DNA from: Sugiyamaella lignohabitans
Lineage: Eukaryota; Ascomycota; Dipodascomycetes; Dipodascales; Trichomonascaceae
Assembly: GCF_001640025.1 (NCBI RefSeq)
Contig: NC_031674.1
Span: 3,534,001-3,598,000, forward strand
Length of the DNA stretch: 64,000 nt
Direction: 5' to 3'
Part shown: positions 51,271 to 61,257 of the stretch, piece after piece
Layout of the letters: each line of letters starts with the position of its first letter
How positions within the stretch are numbered: position 1 is the first letter of the stretch
Made by a program: the position numbers and the translations under genes
The notes under the pieces: model-generated
The model's input: only the letters and a program-made list of their open reading frames with translations
Told to the model about the DNA's origin: nothing
Databases searched by the model: none

Positions 51271-51296
<26 letters not shown>
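51271..51296. repeat. Homopolymer C26
   Basis: Uninterrupted C-run 8 nt from the end of a GCP element. Long homopolymers are unstable and error-prone, so the true length is uncertain. Confidence 0.8.
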
Positions 51297-51301
<5 letters not shown>

Positions 51302-52673
51302 ACCCGAGGTCGGCGAGAAGGCGAGAAGTGCTGATAGATAGTGGGACCACGGACGGCAGCAGCGGATGCAGAAAAAGTTAGACATTGACTTGGCCCGGCC
51401 CGTACTCATGCAATCGGCGCGATCCCAGCTATTGATTGACATGGGAGAGAGCTTGCAATGGCCAGAACCGTATTACTACGGGACGGTTTGTGCACAATAA
51501 GAGCGGACCGAACGGCAACAAGTGTTGAGCAAATGCGGTTGTTATAATAAATTAAGTTTAATGTATAGAGGTAGATCTAGCGGGATTCAGCACGCGATTG
51601 ACGATTGGCCTGACTTCACGCGTTGGAGATTGCCATTTTCTGTAAAGGACATGAGGCGGGAACAGGCGAACTTAGACAGTGAAAAGTGGTCCAAATAGCA
51701 GGAGCAAGGTCGGCAAGTGACGACAGCAAACGTGGGGCGTAATTTCAAGGTACATTTGCATCGCGTGAACTGCCAATCCCGCTGGGTCTGTTTACGTTGG
51801 GTGGTAAAGACGTTGTCATCTGCTGCAAATGTCACTTAAGTATTTACCTGTATTCAGGGGTCAAGAAAATGTTTCTCCACCGATCTTAACTGTAGTTGGA
51901 TACATGCAGTGGATGGAATAGGATATTTTGTAGCTTTACTAGGAAAGCCGATCAGGAGCAGCACATTCTATTGCTGTTTTTAGGTGTACATATGCCGCTC
52001 AAAGGGGTTCCAAGCGCAATGTGTCTAAAAAGGAGGGGGAAGTAAACTGGTTTGAGCATGGGTTTTTTTTTGATAAAAACGTATATCAACATGGGCTTGT
52101 CTTTATACTTATTAAAGTTTACGGTCCATTGATTTTGGTAGATAAAGTAATCAGTGCGACCGCATTCAAAGACCAACTTTATTCCTTCATTCTTTGTTGT
52201 TATTGGTTTCCTGCTGTCAGTTTTGATTGGATTTATTTTGTGGATTTTTTGTCATTTACCCCTATCTCGACAGTTTTATTACGAGTAATTACTGGAGTTT
52301 GCTTATTTCCCCGGTATTTGCTTGTTATTCGTTCGTTAGTCGTTTGTTTAACGTCTGTCCATTCGTTTTTTGTTCGTTAGTTGCTCAGTTTGCTCTTTCC
52401 AGATTGACCATCTGTCTTCTGTTTCTAATCTGATTCCATACCACCAGTTAAAAGTTGACAGGTGATTTATGTGAACATAGTATTGATAGGTTCATTGGTC
52501 ATAGTCATTGGTCATAGATTCAAGGTTCACAGGTTGAAGGTTCACAAGTTGAAGATTCTCAGGTGATAAGTTGATAGGTTCACAGTTAGCTAGATTCAAG
52601 TGTGTACATTGCTCAACTCCACTCACGTATCACCACTCTCTTTAATCAGTCGCTCAATCTCTAGTTATCCACA

Positions 52674-53921
52674 ATGACGTACCATTCAATTCAGAAGTCT
52701 GGTGTCCATTACAGGTACTCGCAATTGAGGCGGAACAAGAATAACCTGGGGTTCCTGCTCATTGCCCTGATAGTGGCTCTGATAATCTTAAGAGAGAATC
52801 TGAAACCAGGTCCAGAGTTTGAGACATTGTCGTCAAAACTGCGGTCTGGATCAGCCAGCTCCGACCTACTGGAGCTGGATGAAGAGGCTCAGATTCATAC
52901 TGACAGCGGCCTGCCTGTTCCATGGGCCGTGTCTTATTCTCCATACACCAGTGACGGGTCTTGTAAACGGTCTCAGGATATTACCAAAGATCTTAACAGT
53001 ATAGCCGACATTGGCACCAAAGCAGTTCGTCTATTTTCCAGTGACTGTGAAGTTCTCGAGTCACTATCTAATGTCCGTCAATTGCGAGTCATTCTAGGAA
53101 TTCATCCTCACTCTGAGAAGGGCAGTATATCGGAGCTCACTGAATCTCTTGACGAGCAAATGGACGAAATTACTCGATGTAAGTGCTGGTCGAATATTGA
53201 TATGTTAGTAGTTGGCAGTCAGGGTGTGTTTGCTGAATTATACACACGAGCTGATCTGGTGAAAATGCTCAGATATGTTCGCAGCAAAGTATCAGGCATT
53301 GATGCATTCCAAGGCCTTTTGAGCACAGCTGAGCCCGTTGAGTCATATATCTCGAGTACCAAGTACAACGCGGTATCTGTGTCTGAGTATAAAAAGTTCC
53401 AACGAATTCTTAGTCGCGACGTGATTCCCGACGACGATTTTGATCTGTTTGTTGAGGACAATGATCTCTGTTCAGTGGTTGATGTTATTGGACTGGTCGT
53501 TCAGCCATACTTCAACTCGGCCATCGACGCTTCAGAAGCTGGATCTCTAGTATCACGAGACGTTCGTTTTGCAAAACACTTGTGTTCCGACAAGTTCATT
53601 GGCAGTGCTCATACCAGACCATCCAACCCAGATAGCGTGAACCATCCATTTTCCGAGCTCGCTGATAACCAATCCACCACCCACATTCCTCCTGTAGCAG
53701 TCCTTGAAGCCGGTTGGCCCTCGTCTGGAGAACCCAATGGCCAAGCCATTGCCTCACCAGAACACCAAAAGATCGCCTTTGAAGAACTGCTGACTGCTCG
53801 CGACCTCGAAACCAACGAACGCATTCCCGTCTCACTCTACACCTTCCAGGACGAACTCTGGCGAGATCCCGGCCCACTCTCTGTCGAGACCTCCTTCGGA
53901 ATCAGCAACCAGTACCTCTAG
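52674..53921 (+). CDS. GH17 family glucan-modifying enzyme, type II membrane protein
   Basis: 415 residues. A short N-terminal cytosolic part precedes a membrane anchor at ~25-41 (LGFLLIALIVALIIL), with no cleavable signal. The lumenal/extracellular part begins VPWAVSYSPYTSDGSCKRSQDITKDLNSIADIG and continues VRLFSSDCEVLESLSNV...RVILGI. It has VVGSQGVFAELYTRADLVKMLRYVR, VIGLVVQPYFNS and the GH17 nucleophile motif VLEAGWPSSGEPNG (E345), then VSLYTFQDELWR. The position where GH17 enzymes have their acid/base Glu reads GSQGVF here rather than GNE, so the proton donor may be altered. Relatives include fungal btgC/eglC-type and Scw/Bgl2 wall proteins. The substrate is presumably beta-1,3-glucan. 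Confidence 0.8.
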   Translation: MTYHSIQKSGVHYRYSQLRRNKNNLGFLLIALIVALIILRENLKPGPEFETLSSKLRSGSASSDLLELDEEAQIHTDSGLPVPWAVSYSPYTSDGSCKRSQDITKDLNSIADIGTKAVRLFSSDCEVLESLSNVRQLRVILGIHPHSEKGSISELTESLDEQMDEITRCKCWSNIDMLVVGSQGVFAELYTRADLVKMLRYVRSKVSGIDAFQGLLSTAEPVESYISSTKYNAVSVSEYKKFQRILSRDVIPDDDFDLFVEDNDLCSVVDVIGLVVQPYFNSAIDASEAGSLVSRDVRFAKHLCSDKFIGSAHTRPSNPDSVNHPFSELADNQSTTHIPPVAVLEAGWPSSGEPNGQAIASPEHQKIAFEELLTARDLETNERIPVSLYTFQDELWRDPGPLSVETSFGISNQYL

Positions 53922-53958
53922 GACCCCTGAACCCCCTCACACTCTCTCTTGGCCTCCA

Positions 53959-54012
53959 TGCCTCCGGCGGCTGGGGCGCTGCCCCAGACCCCGTTGTGCT
54001 CGCTTCGCGAGC
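53959..54012 (+). repeat. GCP with type-c arm, sense, 37 nt past the GH17 gene stop
   Basis: Mixed form: TGGGGC...GCCCCA H2 with the GCTCGC-TTC-GCGAGC third hairpin. Confidence 0.9.
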
Positions 54013-54114
54013 CTCGGCCGCCCAAACAACCCCTTCTCTCATGACCGTTACGCGATACCTGTATTTTTATTTATCTAATCTTTCTTACCAGACCACTTTC
54101 ACGGGCCAAGGCCC

Positions 54115-54175
54115 TGCCTCCGGCGGCTGGGGCTCCGCCCCAGACCCCGCTGCTCCTCTCGCTCCGCTCGAGTCG
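54115..54175 (+). repeat. GCP hairpin element, type b
   Basis: Intact + copy with GCTCCGCTCGAG in the third arm. Confidence 0.9.
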
Positions 54176-54227
54176 TACGCCCGCCATCCCCGGTATCTCC
54201 TTCGTCCAGTCATCTAGGCTGAGGGTC

Positions 54228-54413
54228 TGCCTCCGGCGACTGGGGCTCCACGCGGGTCGTTAAGTCCTCCATCCCCGGTATCTCCCGCGAAGCAGGAGCA
54301 ACGGGGTCTGGGGAGAAGCCCCAACCGCTGGAGGCATAACCCCCCCCTGAAAGCCAACTCCTGCGAAGCAGGAGCCACCAGGGTCTGGGGCGGAGCCCCA
54401 GCCGCCGGAGGCA
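54228..54413. repeat. Cluster of one truncated and two inverted GCP elements
   Basis: 54228-54250 is a + copy broken after TGGGGCTCC. 54282-54336 is a decayed - type-a copy. 54358-54413 is an intact - type-a copy. The words CCCCGGTATCTCC recur at about 54189 and 54273. Confidence 0.85.
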
Positions 54414-54824
54414 GACCACCCCAAAAAAACTGGAGAAGTAGACTCCGGAGGATCGCAGGAGTTCGTCCGGGCGACGAAAAATCCCCGGTATCGCCAGTTA
54501 ACAGGAGCAACCAGGGTCAGGACCGGATCTTTAGTCACCGGATATGAATGCTTCCACTTCGAGAAAAAAAAACCACTACGGTTGTATATAAACACCTTGA
54601 CGGATTGCTTGAGAAAAACATTTCCGGTCTGTTTATTGGAGCCCTAACCCGTGGGTAGGAATGTTATTTTTCTGCCCCTGGACCGCCGCAAGGCACTTGT
54701 TCTAATCATACCATCTGAAGAAAAAAAACTTTAGAGAGACGATTCCGAGTTCTAGGGATTATTGGCAGGTCTGAGGGCATAATTTGAAGAAGCTGAATAC
54801 GGGCCGGGCCAGGAGATAAGTAAT

Positions 54825-56822
54825 ATGCAACAACGAGAGCTGCGTATCATCACGTTGCTGGTGATTGATACCTTATTTTTCTTCTTGGAGCTTATTGTTG
54901 GTAAGTATATCTTGGCAAACAAGTCCTGGTAGTGATCTGTCGATGTTGCTCCTCGAGGTGTACTGAGAAATGTATTGAAAAGTTGACTAACTGTGATTCT
55001 AGGATATGCTGTTCACTCACTTGCTTTAGTGGCTGACTCGTTTCACATGGTGAGTATAGAAGTTGTTGGACCAGCCGTTAGTTATTGGGATGGTGGTAAG
55101 CTTGGTCGAGTCGACTTTGTCAAACTGAGTTGAAACCGGAGGGTCTTGGGACGATTATTTGACAGACTTGTTTCTGGAGAAGTGGATTATGTCAGATGCA
55201 TGCTACTATAATGTACATGAACCATTATGTCCAGTGAGACTAGGTATATCGGACATACTCAGATGCCAAGTCGAATCAGCTTGGATCATATTTTCAGGTT
55301 TATCAGTTTTTATGGGGTTGGATTGGTTTGGATCAAGTCTGATCGGCTGACCAAGTCGGTTCAGATCTGGAGACTGGAGAGAACTAGTGAAAACAGATTA
55401 GACCTGTGAGAACAGGTCAGAACAAGGTTTTGTCATATCCGTACAAAGCTGCTAAAAAAAAACTCGCTGAGACCCAAAAATAAAGTGGACCGGTCAAGAA
55501 GCCCGACTCGAGCGAAGCGAGAGGAGCCACGGGGTCTGGGGCGGAGCCCCAGCCGCCGGAGGCAAACCCCCACCCCCTCACCGGACCTACCCCCTCACCG
55601 GACCTACCCCGAAGGTCGTGGAGATACAGGACTAACTGAGTTGTAGTTGAACGATGTCATTTCACTGATTGTGGCTCTGTGGGCAGTCAAGGTGGCCAAG
55701 TCTCGCGGAGTGGACTCGAAGTATACCTACGGATGGCAGAGAGCCGAGATTTTGGGTGCTCTGGTCAACGGAGTGTTTTTGGTAGCTCTGTGTTTGTCTA
55801 TCTTTTTAGAGGCTATCCAAAGACTGATTGACCCACCCACCATTTTGAACCCCAAGTTGATTTTGATTGTTGGTAGTGCTGGTTTGGCGTCGAATATCAT
55901 TGGTTTGTTTTTGTTCCATGAACATGGACACGGACATAGCCATGGTGGACATGACCATGGTCATAGCCACGGACACAGCCACGGTTTTGATGAGGAAGAG
56001 CATGTTCATAACGATGGTCACAATCATGGTAGCCATAATCATAGTCACGGTCATTACCATTCGGACGACGAGTCATCTTCGGAGGGTGGAAATATTGCCG
56101 ACAATTTACCTGAGAACGCAGTTGACCGAATTGCTAATGAACGTACCACATTATTAGGCGACAACCAGCCCAAATCGCTGACAGCCTCGTCTTCATACTG
56201 TACATTAAGAGTACCTACTCCCGGACATAACCGTACTGGGTCAAATATTTCCGAGACTCATGTCAACCATTTCCACAACCAATCGAAAACATCTGCTCCT
56301 TCAAAGTCTTTGAATATGGAGGGGGTGTTCTTGCATGTACTTGGTGATGCTCTTGGTAACATTGGTGTTATTTTGACTGCCGTGTTTATCTGGAAGACCG
56401 ATTACTGGTGGAGATTTTATGCGGATCCTATTATTTCGCTTGTCATCACCGCCATTATCTTTTCGTCAGCACTTCCATTGTGTCGCAAGTCCTCGTCTAT
56501 TCTGCTTCAAGGAGTACCTCAATCAATCAACGCTGCCGAGGTCCGATCCGATCTTGAGTCATTGACTGGCGTCGAGGAGATCCACGACTTCCACATCTGG
56601 ATCCTTAAAGAAGACCTATTTATTTCCACCCTGCACGTGTCGGTTGCCATTGATGAGGAGGAGTTCATGGTCCTTGCCCAGAAAATCCGCACCTGTCTCA
56701 ACGGCCACGGCATCAACTCCATCACCGTCCAGCCCGAGTTCCTACCTCGAGTGCGACGTCCCTCCTCCGAGGCCAACACCCCTCTGTGCGCTGCCTCCGG
56801 AAACGAGATCTGCGGACCATAG
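54825..56822 (+). CDS. ZRC1: Vacuolar zinc/cation-diffusion-facilitator transporter
   Basis: Three exons, 54825-54900, 55003-55049 and 55647-56822, encode 432 residues (S. cerevisiae Zrc1 is about 442). Intron 1 (GTAAGT...GACTAAC...TAG) and the 597-nt intron 2 (GTGAGT...GACTAAC...TAG) join to give LELIVGYAVHSLALVADSFHMLNDVISLIVALWAV, the classic CDF TM1-TM2 with its HxxxD metal ligands. KYTYGWQRAEILGALVNG follows. A His-rich loop (~132-180, HGHGHSHGGHDHGHSHGHSH) and the second ligand pair in HVLGDALGNIGV come next. The cytosolic C-domain has VEEIHDFHIW. It should move Zn2+ into the vacuole in exchange for H+. COT1 is a near paralog. Intron 2 carries an antisense GCP element, and a sense copy follows the stop. 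Confidence 0.93.
55504..55564 (-). repeat. GCP type b inside ZRC1 intron 2
   Basis: Antisense to the gene, about 65 nt before the branch site. It is followed by a short tandem duplication (CCCCTCACCGGACCTAC twice). Confidence 0.92.
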
Positions 56823-58393
56823 ACACCCCTGCCACACGGCACTCATCCTCATACTAGCACTGCTATACTAATACTAATATTATTCCAGTTCTCACTTACC
56901 TTCGGGGGTCATGCCTCCGGCGGCTGGGGCTCCGCCCCAGACCCCGTTGCTCCTGCTTCGCAGGAGATACCGGGCATCGAGGACGTAACGACTCGAGCGG
57001 AGCGAGAGGAGCCATGGGGTCTGGGGCGGAGCCCCAGCCGCCGGAGGCGTGGCCCACCGAAGACAGGAACCCCCGGAGGAAACAACTCGAGCGCACCGAA
57101 AGGGGCCACGCGGTCTGGGTTAGAGACCCAGCCGCCGGAGGCAGAGGAGTGAAAGATTTAAGATCTTCGCGACCAGTCGGCCCTGCATATTTGTCTGTGA
57201 TGCATTGCATATGCACCAGAGTTTAAGATTAGTTACAGTCGCAGTATTAATCCCTAGCGTGGGCGATCTGGTGCGGCTAAACTCTATTTCGCGTGATATG
57301 ACGGTTTGGGCGGAGAGTTATATAAGCAGGCTGATGTCATGGTTTCGAGTCGGTTTTTATGAACTCGGAGAAGTGATGAGTAATTTCTGAGTCAAGTTGG
57401 TGGTATGAGGAAAATTGGCTTTTTTATTACCGGTTATAAGTGGGGTTTTGTTGGTTTCGAGGTGTGCATGTCGATTGGTTGATGGAATGTCCGATATCTA
57501 ACGTTTTATCCCTCAGTCAAGCAGCTGTCAGCCCCACTATAGGCAGATATGCTAGCAGCTGGTAGTCCCGCATGCGCGGATGGTTGAGATTTGCATGCAG
57601 CAATGGTTGCTTTTTCCCACGCCAATCATGGTCCATTATTGGCCATTTTCTGTTTGGCGCTAACCGATGCAGGTATCAGTTACAAGCAGGAGAACAACCA
57701 AGACAAGCAGGTGAGGTGCGCTGGTTTCTGGCTACTCTGTTGAGCTGATATACAAAGGTCAATTTATGTTACAAGGTCGCAATTGTTGATTTTTAAAATG
57801 ACTTGTTTTATTTATTTATATATTAGCGTTTTTGTTTTGTAGTTTACTCCTAGAGTTTATCTCGTATTATTAGTGTAAGTGTAATTTATTTTTTTACCCG
57901 TCAAAATTACGTAAAACTCATTTCCACCATATAAGCTCTTTCCGTCAATCTTGTGCTGAAAGCTCTGGCTGTCCGCAATAATCTCCTTTTACGAGGTTTA
58001 ACTGGAGAGGACTGTGTAGGATGAGTAGGACTGATAGAACCACTGTAGAATCAGAGTAAGACCATTCCTAGTATCGTACTAGACAGAACAGATTGTGTAA
58101 TGAATCCTCGCTCAGATGGCACCTGCAGAAACCAGTATAATTTGGTATACAAGTATAAATATATATCTACATATTAGAGAGGTTACAAAGGTAATAGCTA
58201 GCAATAGCAATAGCGATACCTAGACCAAGAGACATAACGGGAAAACGTGAAACAAGAAGTAAAAATCAAGGACAAAAACAAAGACAAAAACAAATAAATA
58301 GGACATAGATGAAAAAAGTAATAAAAAAAAGTGGTAGAACCAAAAAAAAACCAACCAACCAAAAAAATGTTTTCGTTATTCAACGTTAATTAA
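56823..58393. other. Gene-free interval between ZRC1 and the AT-hook-like gene
   Basis: Three GCP copies at the left end, then AT-rich sequence. It includes short palindromic words such as GCATGCGC near 57570. No coding or RNA gene was recognised. Confidence 0.5.
56912..57143. repeat. GCP cluster downstream of ZRC1
   Basis: A + type-a copy (56912-56966, 89 nt past the ZRC1 stop, sense), a - type-b copy (56989-57048) and a decayed - type-b copy (57083-57143). In the last, H2 changed to TGGGT...ACCCA on both sides, keeping the stem. Confidence 0.9.
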
Positions 58394-58978
58394 TTAATGC
58401 TGGGAGAGCCCTTCACCTCCACTACTAGTTCCACTACTGATACTAGGAGGAGGAATCACAGGTCTTTTTCTCCAACCAGTTGGACGACCAGGACCTCTTT
58501 TCACTACATGGCCCGAACTATCTGCAGACGGCGTTGTTCGAGAAGCCCTAGCAATCGCAGCAGCAGACTTGACCAACGCTTTTCGACTTGTTTCCAGTTC
58601 TTTCCATCTTAATCGTAATGGTTCTAACAGATCCAGTACCTTGTTAGCAGTTTCCCGCCATTCGTCGTCTTGGTCTAGATTATAGGTGTAGAGTTGGTCT
58701 ATGTAGACATAAGCAGATGCAGTCTGTATATCAAGAGGATCTTTCGAAGTTGCAATTAATTCAGATTTCCTAGTTTCTTCAGAAAAAAAACCACTCTTAG
58801 CTGATATTGGACTGTTTGAGCCAGGAGACGAGGTAGCTGATGATATGGCGGATGTAGGCGAGGATGATGACGATGAACTCGATGACGACGATGTCGCCGA
58901 CAGCGACGCCGGTTGTGTATGGAGCGAATCCTTGTGATATCTTAGCACAACATGTTTAGAAGGTCTTTGGTCAGCCAT
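58394..58978 (-). CDS. Uncharacterised protein with an AT-hook-like motif
   Basis: 194 residues, ATG at 58978, no intron seen. The N-terminus is basic (MADQRPSKHVVLRYHKDSL), then a polyserine stretch. The middle (~80-140) looks folded and helical: DIQTASAYVYIDQLYTYNLDQDDEWRETANKVLDLLEPLRLRWKEL. The C-terminus has KRGPGRPTGWRKRP, which resembles an AT-hook (RGRP core) or a basic nuclear localisation signal. I do not recognise a family. A nuclear, chromatin-associated role is inference from the motif. Composition and codon use look like a real gene. No GCP element follows its stop, unlike most genes outside the surface-protein block. Confidence 0.65.
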   Translation of the reverse strand: MADQRPSKHVVLRYHKDSLHTQPASLSATSSSSSSSSSSSPTSAISSATSSPGSNSPISAKSGFFSEETRKSELIATSKDPLDIQTASAYVYIDQLYTYNLDQDDEWRETANKVLDLLEPLRLRWKELETSRKALVKSAAAIARASRTTPSADSSGHVVKRGPGRPTGWRKRPVIPPPSISSGTSSGGEGLSQH

Positions 58979-60393
58979 TTTGTAAATAAGTGAATGATTA
59001 GAATAAATTAATTAGAGTTGTTAGGTTGAAAATATGGTTATTTTCGACACGGGAGGTTTTTTTGGGGGAATTGTTGGTAGTGGGTACTGTTGTTGCTGTA
59101 CAATTATTAACAGTGGCTCGATTAGCGAAAAAAATGGGTCAATAATAATGTTCGAATAAAATCAATCCAAAGGTCGAGCAAAAAAAAATAATATTAATCA
59201 AATTTGAACAGGATAGATTAATATGAAGACAAAAAAAGCCACAAGTTGAAGATGACAATAAGAAACAAAAAATATACAAAACAAGCTGAGTTTGTGAATA
59301 CTGTTTCACTTTCTGTTTAGTACAGATTTTCAGTCAGCGTTTTCTCGCCTTACTGTATGGATATGCAGAACAATATGCAGCCCTAGTATAAAAAAAGAGT
59401 TCTGCTTAGACGTTGGATCTGTAAAAACGAGCAGGGAGATAGATAACTTAAGAACAAATCAACACAAAGAAATTCCACAAATAAAATATCTCTAAATACC
59501 CAAGAAAATTGTATATAATTTATTTTAATAATTATTTTCTGGAATATCCGAGCTTCCTTTTATTTTTGGCCTTATTTTTTGTTGTCTATATTTTATATGT
59601 GTCTGTGGCAGGTGTAACTACTACCACCAGACCAGCAATCTTAGTTAATCGTATGTTGACCTAACCATAGCCGGATCCCACCAGGTGAGTGTGGTTTGCT
59701 GCCACCAGTCCCGGTGTGCCCCTCAGCAGTCGCGCCTTTTTCTCCCTGGCCACTTCTCTTGTTACAAACTACCACATATTATGTATGTATATCATCTGTG
59801 GGGGGATGGATTTCTTTTCCAGCGGGATAGGATTTGAGTGATGAGGGCAAGGGTCCGGCTTGCAAAAAGAACAGACTATAATAGCAGTAGCAGCAGTACT
59901 AAAAAGGGACTGGCGGGAGCGCTGACGTTGATAATATAGACTAATTAGAAATAATAAATCTAAATAATTCTTGCCACTGCCCACTGGCTCTGTGTCCATA
60001 ATTCGCAAAAATAATTAAAAATAAAATAAATATATAGTATCGCTACAGCACCTGAGCGGCACACAATACCGGATGGAGCACTGATATTGCGGGACTTTGC
60101 ATAGTTGCCATCGTAGACAGAACTCTAAGTTGCACCCGTGTCTAATTAATATTAGGTTGGCACCTGGTTCGAGAAAGAAAATTAAATATACATTTAAATT
60201 GAACCGGCCCCCCTCCGAAACACGAAACGTGCCTGTCTACCCCTTCGAATCGCCCGGCGATAACTCCGGAGCTCCCTCTAACCCGGGACGTGGTTCACGA
60301 CACCCATTACTTATTCAAGGGACAAGGGTCACATAAGTATACCGTAATAAGCTAGCCGGCGTGGGGCATTCAGGGGGGAGGGGGAGGGGGACA
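58979..60393. other. Gene-free interval
   Basis: AT-rich promoter side of the AT-hook-like gene, then mixed sequence. No gene, RNA or repeat family was recognised before the GCP pair at 60394. Confidence 0.5.
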
Positions 60394-60554
60394 TGCCTAC
60401 TGCGACTGGGGCTGCGCCCCAGACCCCGCGGCTCCTCTCGCTGCGCTCGAGTCGGGTTTGGGGGTACCAGTGTCGCTATACGGTCCTAGCAAACGACTCG
60501 AGCGAAGCGAGAGGAGCCACGGGGTCTGGGGCAGAGCCCCAGCCGCCGGAGGCA
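60394..60554. repeat. GCP inverted pair, type b + type b
   Basis: The + copy (60394-60455) has a mutated H1 (TGCCTACTGCGACTGG). The - copy (60494-60554) is intact, 16 nt past the DCG1-like stop and in sense with it. Confidence 0.92.
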
Positions 60555-60570
60555 GCGGGCCACCCGCCGG

Positions 60571-61257
60571 TTATGCCCGGAGAGACCGTACTAGACCCGT
60601 TAGCTGCTCAGACCCGGCGAGGACACCGTCGATGACGGTGATGGAGGGGCCTAGTGAGGTTTGGATGGTGCGGGCTCGACCGGCCATGCCTCCACAGCCC
60701 AGAAGAATGGTGTCGGCACCGTCGCGGACCGCTTTTTGCGCGGTTTCGATGAGCTTGCTATCGACATATGCAGGGGGTTGACTGTGTAGTTCGAGGACTC
60801 CGACTCCGCACGAATAGCAGCCGAGATAGCGACCTGAGTCTCCGGAAAAGAATCTGCTAGTGGCCTGGTCAAATGTGTTTTTAAGTGCACATTCAGTTGT
60901 TACAATGGCGAACTTGCTTGATCCCAGTGTCAGTGCGTGTATTAGAGACGCTTGGAAGATGCCAAGCACGGGCTTGCTAGTATGCTCTCGCAATGAGTAT
61001 ATAAGTGGATGATCCGAGTAACATGCCACTAAGAATGCGTCGTATCGGTTCAGTAGGGGAAGTAGTGAATTGAGACAGGCTGTAGCTGATTTCTGGCTCG
61101 TCTCTTCAGATATGATCTCTTTAGGACTGTCAGGGGGGCCTGTGAAATACTCAAAATTTGCGTGCAGTGAGGGAAGTACCAGATCTCTCATACCGTTTGT
61201 CATGGACTCGGTCGAATTGGGATTTATTATGAGAATTGTTGGCAGTATTGCTACCAT
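60571..61257 (-). CDS. DCG1: Dcg1-like Asp/Glu/hydantoin racemase family protein
   Basis: 228 residues from the ATG at 61257. It has the family's N-terminal ILIINPNSTESMT, the first catalytic cysteine in VACYSDHPLIYSLRE (C79), the VLGIFQASLIHAL segment and the second cysteine in ILLGCGGMAG (C188). Two cysteines acting as general acid and base are typical of cofactor-independent racemases of this superfamily. S. cerevisiae DCG1 lies in the DAL cluster and is under nitrogen catabolite control. Relatives include hydantoin and allantoin racemases. Here it is divergent from an NCS1 permease across a region rich in GATA sites, which supports a role in hydantoin/purine nitrogen use. The substrate is not proved. 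Confidence 0.87.
   Translation of the reverse strand: MVAILPTILIINPNSTESMTNGMRDLVLPSLHANFEYFTGPPDSPKEIISEETSQKSATACLNSLLPLLNRYDAFLVACYSDHPLIYSLREHTSKPVLGIFQASLIHALTLGSSKFAIVTTECALKNTFDQATSRFFSGDSGRYLGCYSCGVGVLELHSQPPAYVDSKLIETAQKAVRDGADTILLGCGGMAGRARTIQTSLGPSITVIDGVLAGSEQLTGLVRSLRA

Larger units (their letters stand above)
49516..52673. other. 3.2-kb gene-free region between SKT5 and the GH17 gene
   Basis: Contains two type-c GCP copies flanking a minisatellite, a decayed GCP copy, one type-b copy followed by a poly-C tract, and AT-rich sequence. 52440-52600 has imperfect repeats of GGTTCACAGGTTGAAG and TTCATTGGTCATAG type. No coding region or RNA gene was recognised. Confidence 0.55.
53922..54824. 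other. Intergenic region packed with GCP elements
   Basis: Five full or partial GCP copies within 460 bp, listed separately, plus a further decayed fragment at about 54490-54520 (AACAGGAGCAACCAGGGTC). The remainder contains the ZRC1 promoter with a TATA-like TATATAAA near 54587. No gene is seen. Confidence 0.6.
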
